DNA from: Oscillospiraceae bacterium CM
GTDB taxonomy: Bacteria > Bacillota > Clostridia > Oscillospirales > Oscillospiraceae
Assembly: GCA_022870705.1 (NCBI GenBank)
Contig: CP072107.1
Location: 866,501-930,500, forward strand
Direction of reading: 5' to 3'
Length of the DNA stretch: 64,000 bases
The notes beneath the pieces are model-generated. The model was not told the DNA's origin, made no database searches, and was given only the letters and a program-made list of their open reading frames with translations. Numbering within the stretch: position 1 is the stretch's first letter; each line of letters begins with the position of its first letter. A program made the position numbers and the translations under genes. This document shows positions 48,859-56,604 of this stretch, in pieces.

Positions 48859-49669
48859 ATCGGGCACCCGCGTCAAGCATCGCGCCCGTCAGACCGTACA
48901 CAGCGTCAATGAGGGCGGTTCTATACGTTGCGTTGCCGCCGCCTGTTGCTTCCAGCCGTTTGTAGGCTATTTCGCCGCAGAGACCCATCGCGCAGAGAGA
49001 CGCCGCCACAGCGTCCAACGGACGTTCAGGATGTGCGGCCAGATAAGCGCCTGTCAGCGCCGAAAGCATGCAGCCGCTGCCGGTGATGCGCGCCATCATC
49101 GGATGGCCGTTATGTATCAGATACGCCGAGCTGGCATCGGCGACGATGTCTGTTTTGCCGGTGATGGCAATGACGGCCCCCGTTTCCTTTGAAAGGCTTT
49201 TGGCAAAGGCTACGACGCTGTCCAGCGTCGCCGATGTGACGGCGTCGGCATCGTCGGCATCAACGCCTCTCGTTGTCCCGGCGCCAATGGCCAGTGCCTT
49301 GATTTCAGAGATGTTGCCCCGAATGGCCGTGAAGCGGACATCCCGGATCAGCCGTTTCGCCGTCTCTGTCCGCAGCGTCGACGCCCCGGCACCGACCGGG
49401 TCCAACAGCACCGGCTTGGAGAGGTCGTTTGCCTCTTTGCCGGACAACAGCATGGACGGGATCGTCGAGCGGTTTAGTGTGCCGATATTGATGACAAGGG
49501 CGGACGAGATTGCGGTAATTTCCTCGACCTCGTCCGGGTCGTCAGCCATAACGGGGGAGGCCCCGGCAGCCAGCAATATGTTAGCACAGTCGTTAACGGT
49601 CACATAGTTCGTGATACAGTGGACGAGCGGGGACGCCGCCCGCAGCTCTTCAAGAATTTTCCCCAGCAT
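48845..49669 (-). CDS. thiM: Hydroxyethylthiazole kinase
   Basis: A 274-aa kinase phosphorylating hydroxyethylthiazole for thiamine salvage. Motifs: PLVHCITNYVTVNDCAN, GASPVMADDPDEV, LDPVGAGAS and the C-terminal ARITGSGCMLSALTG. It is the first gene after the TPP riboswitch. ThiM together with ThiE and ThiD, without ThiC or ThiG in the window, points to salvage of thiazole and pyrimidine moieties. Start ATG 49669 follows GGAGG. Confidence 0.97.
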   Translation of the reverse strand: MLGKILEELRAASPLVHCITNYVTVNDCANILLAAGASPVMADDPDEVEEITAISSALVINIGTLNRSTIPSMLLSGKEANDLSKPVLLDPVGAGASTLRTETAKRLIRDVRFTAIRGNISEIKALAIGAGTTRGVDADDADAVTSATLDSVVAFAKSLSKETGAVIAITGKTDIVADASSAYLIHNGHPMMARITGSGCMLSALTGAYLAAHPERPLDAVAASLCAMGLCGEIAYKRLEATGGGNATYRTALIDAVYGLTGAMLDAGARYDVR

Positions 49670-49727
49670 TTATTTAACCTCCGATTTTGTTGATAAAAAG
49701 ACATAAAAGGCCCTTAATGACAAATAA

Positions 49728-49755
49728 ACGGGAAACACCCGATGGTATTTCCCGT
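49728..49755 (-). terminator. Expression-platform terminator of TPP riboswitch
   Basis: A 12-bp stem with one mismatch (49755-49744 with 49739-49728), followed on the minus strand by a T-rich stretch, between the aptamer and thiM. Confidence 0.75.
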
Positions 49756-49769
49756 CCGCTTTCGACGAT

Positions 49770-49880
49770 GACGCTTCCTACGTTGGCATTACCCAAATCA
49801 GGTGCGTGCGGGCTTTCATGCTCCCGCACGTAAGGGTCGAAGGGCACACCTTCCTCTCAGCCTGTCTGCAAGCTCCCCCG
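49770..49880 (-). ncRNA. TPP riboswitch (THI element)
   Basis: On the minus strand the conserved words appear in order: GGGGGAGC, GCTGAGAGG, CGACCCTTAC, a GC-rich variable stem, ACCTGATTTGGGTAATGCCA and ACGTAGGAAGC. This is the thiamine pyrophosphate aptamer; it controls thiM-thiE-HAD-thiD through the following terminator. Confidence 0.95.
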
Positions 49881-49892
49881 GTAATTGAATTG

Positions 49893-50558
49893 TTAAGTGG
49901 CACTATAGCACGATTCCTTCAGGCTGTCAATGACGTCTGCGGCATTTTCCTCCCAAATGACGAGCAAACTCCCGCTGATGACGGACACCTCGCCCGGCCC
50001 CCCCGTAAACGCGTTGCAGGCGCCAAGCGGAAAGGTGTCCTTCAGCGTGGCGTTTTTCAGCTCATATTTGAGGCCGCGGAGGGTGACGCCCATGGCGCTT
50101 TCCCCAATACTGAAGACGGAGACGCTGCCCTCTCTGCCGCTGTCAAACGAAAGACTGCCGTTTCGGATCACGGTCGCGGCCGTGCCGTCCCCCAGCAGGT
50201 AGCCGCGCGCGTTTTTGGCGGCAAGATAATTAAGGGCTTGGATGTTCGCCATGGTGTGGTCAAGTCTGCCGCCGAGGCCGCCAAGCAGCACAAACTTTTT
50301 ATAGCTGCGGCGGAGCCCTTCAGTGATAGCCAGCATCATGTCGGTTTCGTCCTTCTCGGGGGGATGCTGGATAACATTCGGATGGTTCGGCCGAAAACCG
50401 AGCGAATCAAAATCACCGACAACGAGGTCGGCAACAGCCGATAAGACCGACAAATGCCGGTAACCGGCGTCGGCGGCGATCACAAAGTCGCGCGCGCCCG
50501 CCTCCAGCGTCAATTCCGGCACAGCCCCCGCGCCGACGATATAACAGATTCCGGTCAT
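49893..50558 (-). CDS. Thiamine diphosphokinase
   Basis: A 221-aa enzyme converting thiamine to thiamine diphosphate. Motifs: YIVGAGAVPELTL, VIAADAGYRHL, LVVGDFDSLG, PPEKDETDMMLAI and LGGLGGRLDHTMANI, all standard for TPK, then a C-terminal beta-domain. The ATG at 50558 is preferred over GTG 50570. It lies upstream of the riboswitch on the same strand, its stop 13 nt before the aptamer, so it is not itself regulated by that element unless a second one lies elsewhere. Confidence 0.95.
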   Translation of the reverse strand: MTGICYIVGAGAVPELTLEAGARDFVIAADAGYRHLSVLSAVADLVVGDFDSLGFRPNHPNVIQHPPEKDETDMMLAITEGLRRSYKKFVLLGGLGGRLDHTMANIQALNYLAAKNARGYLLGDGTAATVIRNGSLSFDSGREGSVSVFSIGESAMGVTLRGLKYELKNATLKDTFPLGACNAFTGGPGEVSVISGSLLVIWEENAADVIDSLKESCYSAT

Positions 50559-50670
50559 ACGTTTTCCCACCCGTCACATAAATGTGCTACCCGTATATTA
50601 TATTCAGATTATTTGCGCTTTTCCAGTCTTTATTACCGGAACAGGGAAGAAGGTGAAAAACCGGCCAGGC

Positions 50671-50698
50671 ACAGGGGACAACGAACCGTCATACCATA
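50671..50698 (+). promoter_or_regulatory. Possible sigma-K promoter for Cys-rich protein
   Basis: AC at 50671-50672, 17-nt spacer, CATACCATA at 50690-50698, matching the mother-cell sigma-K consensus (AC, then CATANNNTA) about 40 nt before the ATG. Short motif, so chance is possible. Confidence 0.4.
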
Positions 50699-50737
50699 GA
50701 TGGGAAGACCAATAATTTTTGTGAGGGAGACGTATCC

Positions 50738-51286
50738 ATGGAACAAACACCAAACGGTTCTTTTATTTCCGGCGTCATCGTCAACGATGTCAATTATGGC
50801 CCTGTGGCCGAGGAGGCCGCGAAGCAGCCAGAGTCCGATGTGCAGGCAGAGGAATTCCTGCCGCCGCCGGAAATTGATTCGGATGACTGCAGAGAAATCT
50901 GCGATTGCTGCGCAGACAAGTCGGAAGAGCACACCTTAAAGCCGTGCGTGGAATTTGACAGCTTTACCGTCCATAACGTCCATCTGCATTGTGAGGGCAG
51001 GCTTTTAAAGGTCCGGGTTCAGCTTAAAGATGTCTGCCGCGGCCGAAAAATCCGGCTCGCCGTCCTGTTATTTGAAAAAGAGTGCATGGATACAGACCTC
51101 AAGGGCATGCGCACCTGTGAGCTGACCGTCCCCGGCCTGCCCTGCGGCTGCCTGAATGAATTGACCATCGGTGATTTTTGCTTTATTCTCCCGGAGGAGG
51201 ATATCTGCAGCAAGCAGCAGAAGGTTAAAATCCAAGTCATCGCTCACTATTCCTCGTTCCCGGAAGACCACAAGTGCGGCTGCTAA
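50738..51286 (+). CDS. Cysteine-rich hypothetical protein
   Basis: A 182-aa soluble protein of unknown family with 12 cysteines, including REICDCCADKS, PGLPCGCLN and the terminal HKCGC. No signal peptide or membrane helix; the middle is beta-rich (FTVHNVHLHCEGRLLKVRV). Such cysteine-rich proteins with a C-terminal CGC are often spore-coat or exosporium components; a sigma-K-like promoter supports that but does not prove it. The ATG at 50738 follows GAGGGAG. A very strong terminator follows. Confidence 0.72.
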   Translation: MEQTPNGSFISGVIVNDVNYGPVAEEAAKQPESDVQAEEFLPPPEIDSDDCREICDCCADKSEEHTLKPCVEFDSFTVHNVHLHCEGRLLKVRVQLKDVCRGRKIRLAVLLFEKECMDTDLKGMRTCELTVPGLPCGCLNELTIGDFCFILPEEDICSKQQKVKIQVIAHYSSFPEDHKCGC

Positions 51287-51323
51287 AGGGTATTTGAAAA
51301 AAGTAATTTCAATAAGATATAAA

Positions 51324-51354
51324 CCAAGGCCCGCGGTGCTCCCGCGGGCCTTGG
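51324..51354 (+). terminator. Terminator after Cys-rich gene
   Basis: CCAAGGCCCGCGG (51324-51336) pairs with CCGCGGGCCTTGG (51342-51354); strong stem, weak T-run. Confidence 0.75.
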
Positions 51355-51392
51355 CGTGTGTGTATTAAATGTGAAATCTAGTGTTTGGCCGT

Positions 51393-51539
51393 TTACAAAA
51401 AATACCCGCCGATAATGCGGGCAATTGCCGGGACATCCGCACGGGCGACAAATTCAAACTTAACTTTGCCCAGACCGCTAAACCACAGCTCAAGCTCACA
51501 GTCCAGATCGAGAACACTGGCTGTCTCAAGCGAAAAAGC
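51393..51539 (-). pseudogene. 3' remnant of an unidentified gene
   Basis: A 48-codon minus-strand frame bounded upstream by a stop and lacking a start, with native-looking composition: SVLDLDCELELWFSGLGKV, then ARADVPAIARIIGGYFL and a stop. Codon use is GC-rich and protein-like, whereas the DNA immediately upstream is AT-rich, so the 5' part appears to have been replaced when the accessory patch arrived. No family recognised. Confidence 0.55.
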
Positions 51540-51607
51540 TTATGTCTTACCTGTTGAAAATATCATCCCTGAGGCTCATATTTCTTGCGGTTTGAGCGAT
51601 AATTTAT

Positions 51608-51976
51608 TTATTCGTCAAGATCAATTGATTCATTAACTCTGATTTTTGCTTTTGTACCACATTTACTGCATATATAATTTATGCCACCTTGTCTTGTAAA
51701 TAAACTTTTGAAGTGATATTGATTCCAGCAGTTGGCACAAATATTTTCCGTGTGATCACCGTGTTTTATTGAATAGTATGGCTCTTTGTGTCTCTCTAAT
51801 TTTGATTCAAGTTCAAGAAAACTATCGTTCTTTTGAACTTGTTCTCTAAGTATTCGATTTTCCTCTTGCATATCAAGCATTTGAGTTTGTAATTCAATGA
51901 TTTTCTGAATGAGCTCAACATTATCGATTTTCTGTGCTATAGATATTGCGTCTTTCGCTACATCATACCATCCCAT
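51608..51976 (-). CDS. Coiled-coil plus zinc-ribbon protein
   Basis: A 122-aa soluble protein. Residues 20-65 form a likely coiled coil (VELIQKIIELQTQMLDMQ, then REQVQKNDSFLELESKLERH); residues 80-110 contain two CxxC pairs (CANCWNQYHF and CSKCGTKAKI), a zinc ribbon. Function unknown; similar architectures are widespread single-copy accessory proteins. The ATG at 51976 follows GGAGG. AT-rich codon use sets it apart from neighbours and matches the split nuclease-like gene just upstream, so they were probably acquired together. Confidence 0.75.
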   Translation of the reverse strand: MGWYDVAKDAISIAQKIDNVELIQKIIELQTQMLDMQEENRILREQVQKNDSFLELESKLERHKEPYYSIKHGDHTENICANCWNQYHFKSLFTRQGGINYICSKCGTKAKIRVNESIDLDE

Positions 51977-52119
51977 AATTACCTCCAAAAAAAGTATAAC
52001 GATATTGAATCATATATTGATAACTCTTGTTACGTACACCAATATTTTGAGATGCTATTTGTTTTACTAGAATTAAAATAAATTTTGAATAACACCATCA
52101 CTAAATCTTCGATTCGATA

Positions 52120-52809
52120 TTATATTGGCTTATATTCTGTTCCTAATTCTGATGCTAGTCTTTTAAGATTTTTATTAAAATAGTCGTATTCTCCAACAAA
52201 AGGTAAGTTTCTTGATAATTTTAGTTTGTCAATTATATTTAATAAGGTTTCTCGATCAGCTGAACTTTCAAGCATTTTCATTAAAACTTCATCAAACTTA
52301 ATTCTATCAGTGTTAAAAGTAACTAAGAGGATTTCTAATTCAGCTATAGTTATAATCCAACAATTTTTATCGTTATTAAAAATTTCAGGCAAACTGTTTT
52401 CTATCATTCTTATGTTACGGAAGTTCTCGTATAATAATATTAACTTTATTACAGGCTTTTTTCCTTCGATTCGATTACAAGAACTTTTTAATTGTTCATA
52501 AGCTTTAGTTATATTTCTCGAAAAAAAATCATCAATAGTATTCAAATTCGGATTTTGTTGTTTACCTTTTATACTTAAAAGAGCGGACTTCATTTCAATA
52601 ATAAATATTACGTTGTCAAATTCTAATTTATAATCCGCACCTTTTATATTTTCTGGTAATTTTATATATTGATCGCTAGCTAAGTAGCGTGATGTTAAAT
52701 CCTCAAAATAAAGCTCAAAAAGACGGCCAAAGCTATTTAAAAATGTTTGTTCTCCCTTTTGAAAATAATAATCACGAATTATCCCATATAAACTATTGCC
52801 GATTAACAT
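52120..52809 (-). pseudogene. C-terminal half of split nuclease-like gene
   Basis: The last 229 codons of a gene interrupted by an IS30-family element. The segment ADYKLEFDNVIFIIEMKSAL carries an Asp and Glu-x-Lys in the arrangement of a PD-(D/E)XK nuclease core. The rest is helical with AT-rich codons. The internal ATG at 52809 falls in the frame of the N-terminal half, so it may still be made as a fragment, but there is no ribosome site upstream. Function unknown; a defence nuclease is a reasonable guess. Confidence 0.8.
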
Positions 52810-52820
52810 TGAAAAAAGAT
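52808..52820. repeat. 13-bp direct repeat, left copy
   Basis: ATTGAAAAAAGAT at 52808-52820, identical to 54099-54111, immediately flanking the IS30-family element. Interpreted as its target-site duplication. Confidence 0.75.
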
Positions 52821-54098
52821 GGTTGATTGTAAAATGAAATTGAACACTTGAACAGAAAAATCCATAGTGATTATTCTTCGTGGTAAAATGTAGTTCCTAC
52901 ACAACATCTGCCACCGAAAGGATACAATCACTATGGATAACAATGATTCTATCACAGTCAGCGCAGAACGCAAGAAAGGGCAACACTTGAGCTTGGAAGA
53001 TCGTGGTGCTGTCAAAGCCCTCTTGAAGCAGGGACTTGGCGTACGCGGCATCGCCCGAAACATTGGCTGTTCACCGTCCACCATCTCATACGAGTTAAGG
53101 CGAGGTACACCGACACGGAAGAGCAACAGGGGCCAAGCACCTGGCTATTCTCCGAAACTCGGCGAGGCCATCTACAAGGCTAATCGAAGGGCTTGTGTCA
53201 AGCCCCTCAAAGCAGGCTCCTGCAAGACTTTCATTGACTGGGTAGTCAAGCAGATCCGGGAACACAAGTGGTCGCTGGATTCCTGCTGCGGATATGCGAA
53301 GCGACAGCGTTTGTACAGTGAAGATCAGATGGTTTGTACCCGCACTCTGTACAACATGGTCTGGGCAGGCTTGCTTCCCATCACGCCGACCGAACTGCCG
53401 GAAGCCTTAAAACGCAGCACCCGAAAGGCCAGGGGCAGGGAAAACAAAAAGCACTACGGCACAAGCATTTCCGCCCGTCCTGAGATCGCTTCCCTTCGTA
53501 TAGAAGGCGGCCACTGGGAGGGCGACACCGTGGTTGGAAAACGAGCTGGGAAAGAGGCAGTTGTACTCTCTCTGCTGGAGAAGAAGACCGAGCACTACAT
53601 CGCCATTCGTATTCCCGGAAAGACCAGTGATGCGGTGATGTCTGCCATGAAAAGCCTACGCGCTGAGTACGGGGAACGTTTTTCACAGATTTTTAAGACG
53701 ATTACCGTAGACAACGGCAGCGAGTTCGCCGACTTTGCAGAAGTCGAGGCTTGGGGTTCCCAGATCTACTTTGCCCACCCATACAGCTCTTGGGAACGTC
53801 CTCAGAACGAAAGGCATAATGGACTGTTCCGGACCTTCGTTCCAAAGGGAACATCTATTGAGCAGTATACAGACGAGGACATCCTGTCCGCTGCTGATGA
53901 GTTAAATGGGCGACCCCGGAAGAAGCTCGGATACCACACGCCAGAGGAACTATTTGAAGCCTTTCTTGATTCCGAATACGCAGCCTGACGGCTGCGACAA
54001 CCTTGGCACAGACAGCGCCTGCGGCACCATCTGTGTCCAAGGTTAATTGATGGGAACGATTTTGCCTCGGGGTGTTCAATTTGCACTTGCAATTTATG
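52821..54098 (+). mobile_element. IS30-family insertion sequence
   Basis: About 1.28 kb holding one intact transposase. The ends carry imperfect inverted repeats, 52827-52847 and 54072-54092, matching in about 16 of 21 bases and sharing AAATTGAACAC. A long inverted repeat (AACCTTGG.. around 53999-54045) follows the transposase gene. The element sits inside the split nuclease-like gene between 13-bp direct repeats, which is long for IS30 elements that usually make 2-3 bp duplications, though long duplications are known for some family members. Confidence 0.85.
52933..53988 (+). CDS. IS30-family transposase
   Basis: A 351-aa DDE transposase. N-terminal helix-turn-helix (HLSLEDRGAVKALLKQGLG, then GIARNIGCSPSTISYELRRG), and the integrase core with the first Asp in HWEGDTVVGK, the second in TVDNGSEFADF and the Glu in ERPQNERHNGLFR. 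Length and motifs are normal, so the element may be active. The ATG at 52933 follows AAAGGA. GC content is higher than the surrounding AT-rich patch, consistent with separate origin. Confidence 0.96.
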   Translation: MDNNDSITVSAERKKGQHLSLEDRGAVKALLKQGLGVRGIARNIGCSPSTISYELRRGTPTRKSNRGQAPGYSPKLGEAIYKANRRACVKPLKAGSCKTFIDWVVKQIREHKWSLDSCCGYAKRQRLYSEDQMVCTRTLYNMVWAGLLPITPTELPEALKRSTRKARGRENKKHYGTSISARPEIASLRIEGGHWEGDTVVGKRAGKEAVVLSLLEKKTEHYIAIRIPGKTSDAVMSAMKSLRAEYGERFSQIFKTITVDNGSEFADFAEVEAWGSQIYFAHPYSSWERPQNERHNGLFRTFVPKGTSIEQYTDEDILSAADELNGRPRKKLGYHTPEELFEAFLDSEYAA

Positions 54099-54111
54099 AT
54101 TGAAAAAAGAT
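54099..54111. repeat. 13-bp direct repeat, right copy
   Basis: Identical to 52808-52820. Deleting the element plus one copy joins the two nuclease-like gene halves in frame. Confidence 0.75.
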
Positions 54112-54853
54112 ACATATTTGACAATAATAATCTATTATTCTTTTGAGTCCTAATAAAAGGCTTGACATACAATATCTGTTGTTTTATTTGAGATTCTCTA
54201 ATTCCCTTGTAAGTGACTGAATAATAATTAATTACTTTTTCAAGATTCTCTTTCGTTAAAATTGTATTATTAGATTTATTATATAATTCAACAGGGGCGC
54301 TTAATGGGTCTGGACTCTGCATACAAAGCCAAAATAACATTGTCAAAATATTGCAATATTCATCTATTGTTAAATTAAATAGTTCATTAAATATGGCATC
54401 ATAATCAGATATATCTTGTATCTTCTTTAAGATGTGATAATTTCTATTAAAACTATTAAATATCCAATTCATGTTAAAGAACTGAAATTGCTCGTTTGAA
54501 AGCCCGAATAAATATTTATTGATGGTCTCAAATGAAGCGTTTTCTAAAATACTCGGATCAATAATTTTGTTTTCGTATCGTCTATACTGATTAACTAATC
54601 CTAAAAACTTGGTATCATTATCCACTGTTTGCGACCTATAGTCGGTGCTATGACAAACTGCTGCATATTGAATTCCTATAATGTCCCAAACAGATAAACC
54701 GATTTCGATATTATTAACAAACTCAAATTGTTTAACTTTAAAAACAAGCCTTTTAAATGACTTCATTTCTTTAAACATTAAAATTGACTGATACGAAAAA
54801 GTCTGGATTAAATTTTCAACTTCATATTTTTTTATTAAAGAAATAAAATCCAT
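54101..54853 (-). pseudogene. N-terminal half of split nuclease-like gene
   Basis: The first 251 codons of the gene interrupted by the IS30-family element (starts MDFISLIKKYEVENLIQ). It is helical and polar without membrane segments or recognised motifs. After codon 251 the current frame runs into IS DNA and stops in it. Removing the element with one repeat copy gives ...NMYLFS followed by MLIGNSLYGII..., an uninterrupted frame of about 480 codons. The ATG at 54853 follows GAGGA. The 54854-55112 gap holds only a 19-codon frame (55021) that I cannot interpret. Confidence 0.8.
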
Positions 54854-55114
54854 ATGCAATCCTCAACAAAATTCTCACACTATTTTATGACTGTAAAAAA
54901 CATAAATCAATACATAATTTGTTGAAATAAGAAATTATTAGGAATATAGGAAATAATACAAGTGCGACAATAAGTGGCCATACAGTCGTAAAACAATATG
55001 ACTTTTTGAGGAAGTTGAAAATGGCATTGACTAATGCAAAAATTGAACTTGGTGATGTAATTAGTGATGTTTTTTCTTGAAAAATCCTGTGACAGATGTG
55101 AAATAAAAAATGGG

Positions 55115-55158
55115 CAAAAAAGCACCCTAAAACACCAAAAACGAGGCATTTTAGGGCG
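55115..55158 (-). terminator. Terminator of tRNA-Gln
   Basis: CGCCCTAAAA (55158-55149) pairs with TTTTAGGGTG (55132-55123) with one mismatch, followed by T-run on the minus strand. Confidence 0.8.
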
Positions 55159-55167
55159 TTTATTTAA

Positions 55168-55238
55168 CAGCGGGAGAAGGATTCGAACCCTCACAAACAG
55201 AGTCAGAGTCTGTCGTGCTACCATTACACAATCCCGCT
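55168..55238 (-). tRNA. tRNA-Gln (CTG)
   Basis: A 71-nt tRNA without encoded CCA: acceptor AGCGGGA/TCCCGCT, anticodon stem ACAGA/TCTGT with loop CTCTGAC (anticodon CTG), T-arm with GTTCGAAT. It bounds the AT-rich accessory patch. Confidence 0.94.
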
Positions 55239-55306
55239 AGATGATGGGTAAAAGGCTTCAGCAGAACTGAATTATAGCGTCTTTCACCCATGTTGTCAAG
55301 AAAATT

Positions 55307-56590
55307 TTACCCGATAGTTTGCAGCGCGTTATTGAGGTCTTCGAGGATATCGTCGGCGTTTTCAATGCCGACGGACAGGCGCACAAGGTCGGCTGAGACA
55401 CCGGCTTCGATTAGCTGTTCGTCGCTCATTTGCCGGTGTGTGGCGCTGGCCGGATGGAGCACGCATGTGCGCGCGTCGGCCACGTGCGTGACGATAGCGG
55501 CAAGCTTTAAGGCCTTCATAAAAGTCTCGGCGGCGGCGCGGCCGCCCTTGAGGCCGAAGGAGACAACGCCGCACGAGCCGTTCGGCAGATACTTCACGGC
55601 GCGCTCATAGTATGTGTCGCCGGGGAGCGAGCAATACCGCACCCAGGCAATTTTGTCATGCGCCTTTAAAAACGCGGCGACTTTCAGGGCGTTTTCGCAG
55701 TGGCGCGCTACGCGCACATGGAGCGACTCCAGCCCGAGGTTTAAGAGGAACGAATTGTGCGGGGAGGGGACGGCACCGAGGTCGCGCATCAGCTGCATGG
55801 TCGCCTTTGTGATATACGCACCGGAAAGGCCAAACTGCTTCGTGTAGACAACGCCGTGATAGCTCTCGTCCGGCGTTGTGAGGCCGGGGAATTTGTCGGC
55901 GTGGGCGTCCCAGTCAAAGCGCCCGGCGTCAACGATGGCCCCGCCGATGACGGCGGCGTGCCCGTCCATATATTTGCTCGTGGAGTGGACGACGATGTCC
56001 GCCCCCCAGTCAAAGGGGCGGCAGTTAATCGGCGTGGGAAACGTGTTGTCCACGATGAGCGGCACGCCGTGCGCGTGGGCGACCGTGGCAAACAGCGCGA
56101 TATCAAGAACGGCGAGCGCCGGATTGGCAATCGTTTCGCCATAAAGGGCCTTTGTGTTCGGGCGGAAGGCGGCGTGGAGCTCGTCTGCCGTGGCGTCCGG
56201 GCTCACAAACGTGAAGTCGATGCCCATGCGCTTCATCGTGACGGAGAAGAGATTATATGTGCCGCCGTAAATGGCGGACGAGCAGACGACGTGATCGCCG
56301 CAGGAGACAATATTGAAAACGGCGTAAAAGACGGCGGCCTGCCCGGAGGCGGTGAGCAGCGCGGCCGTGCCGCCCTCCAGCGCGCAGATTTTTTTGGCGA
56401 TGGCGTCGTTTGTGGGGTTTGCGATGCGGGAATAGAGATAGCCGTCGGCTTCCATGTCAAACAATCGGGCCATATCGGCGCTCGTATCATATTTATAGGT
56501 GGTGCTCTGAATAATCGGCAGAATGCGCGGCTGGCCGCTTGTCGGCTCATAACCGGCCTGAACGCATTCGGTATCTTTTCGGTATGTCAT
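55307..56590 (-). CDS. metY: O-acetylhomoserine sulfhydrylase / aminocarboxypropyltransferase
   Basis: A 427-aa PLP enzyme making homocysteine from O-acetylhomoserine and sulfide. Motifs: SRIANPTNDAIAKKICALEGG, TASGQAAVFYAVFNI, the internal VDNTFPTPINCRPF, and the PLP lysine in VVHSTSKYMDGHA. Length fits MetY rather than shorter cystathionine-type enzymes. It starts 14 nt after the sensor kinase stop on the same strand, so it may share that transcript. The ATG at 56590 is preferred over an upstream in-frame start overlapping the kinase. With Hom it belongs to methionine synthesis. Confidence 0.95.
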   Translation of the reverse strand: MTYRKDTECVQAGYEPTSGQPRILPIIQSTTYKYDTSADMARLFDMEADGYLYSRIANPTNDAIAKKICALEGGTAALLTASGQAAVFYAVFNIVSCGDHVVCSSAIYGGTYNLFSVTMKRMGIDFTFVSPDATADELHAAFRPNTKALYGETIANPALAVLDIALFATVAHAHGVPLIVDNTFPTPINCRPFDWGADIVVHSTSKYMDGHAAVIGGAIVDAGRFDWDAHADKFPGLTTPDESYHGVVYTKQFGLSGAYITKATMQLMRDLGAVPSPHNSFLLNLGLESLHVRVARHCENALKVAAFLKAHDKIAWVRYCSLPGDTYYERAVKYLPNGSCGVVSFGLKGGRAAAETFMKALKLAAIVTHVADARTCVLHPASATHRQMSDEQLIEAGVSADLVRLSVGIENADDILEDLNNALQTIG

Positions 56591-56604
56591 CTGTAATTGC
56601 CCCT

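Noticed and set aside
51385-51636. 83-codon plus-strand frame
   Set aside because: The minus strand of the same stretch reads as a better protein fragment; the plus frame has no ribosome site.
55021-55080. 19-codon frame beginning MALTNAKIELGDVISD
   Set aside because: It has a ribosome-site-like GAGG, but is too short and without a recognisable family; kept only as a possible gene remnant.
54907-55224. 105-codon minus-strand frame
   Set aside because: Runs through the tRNA-Gln gene, so it is not a protein gene.
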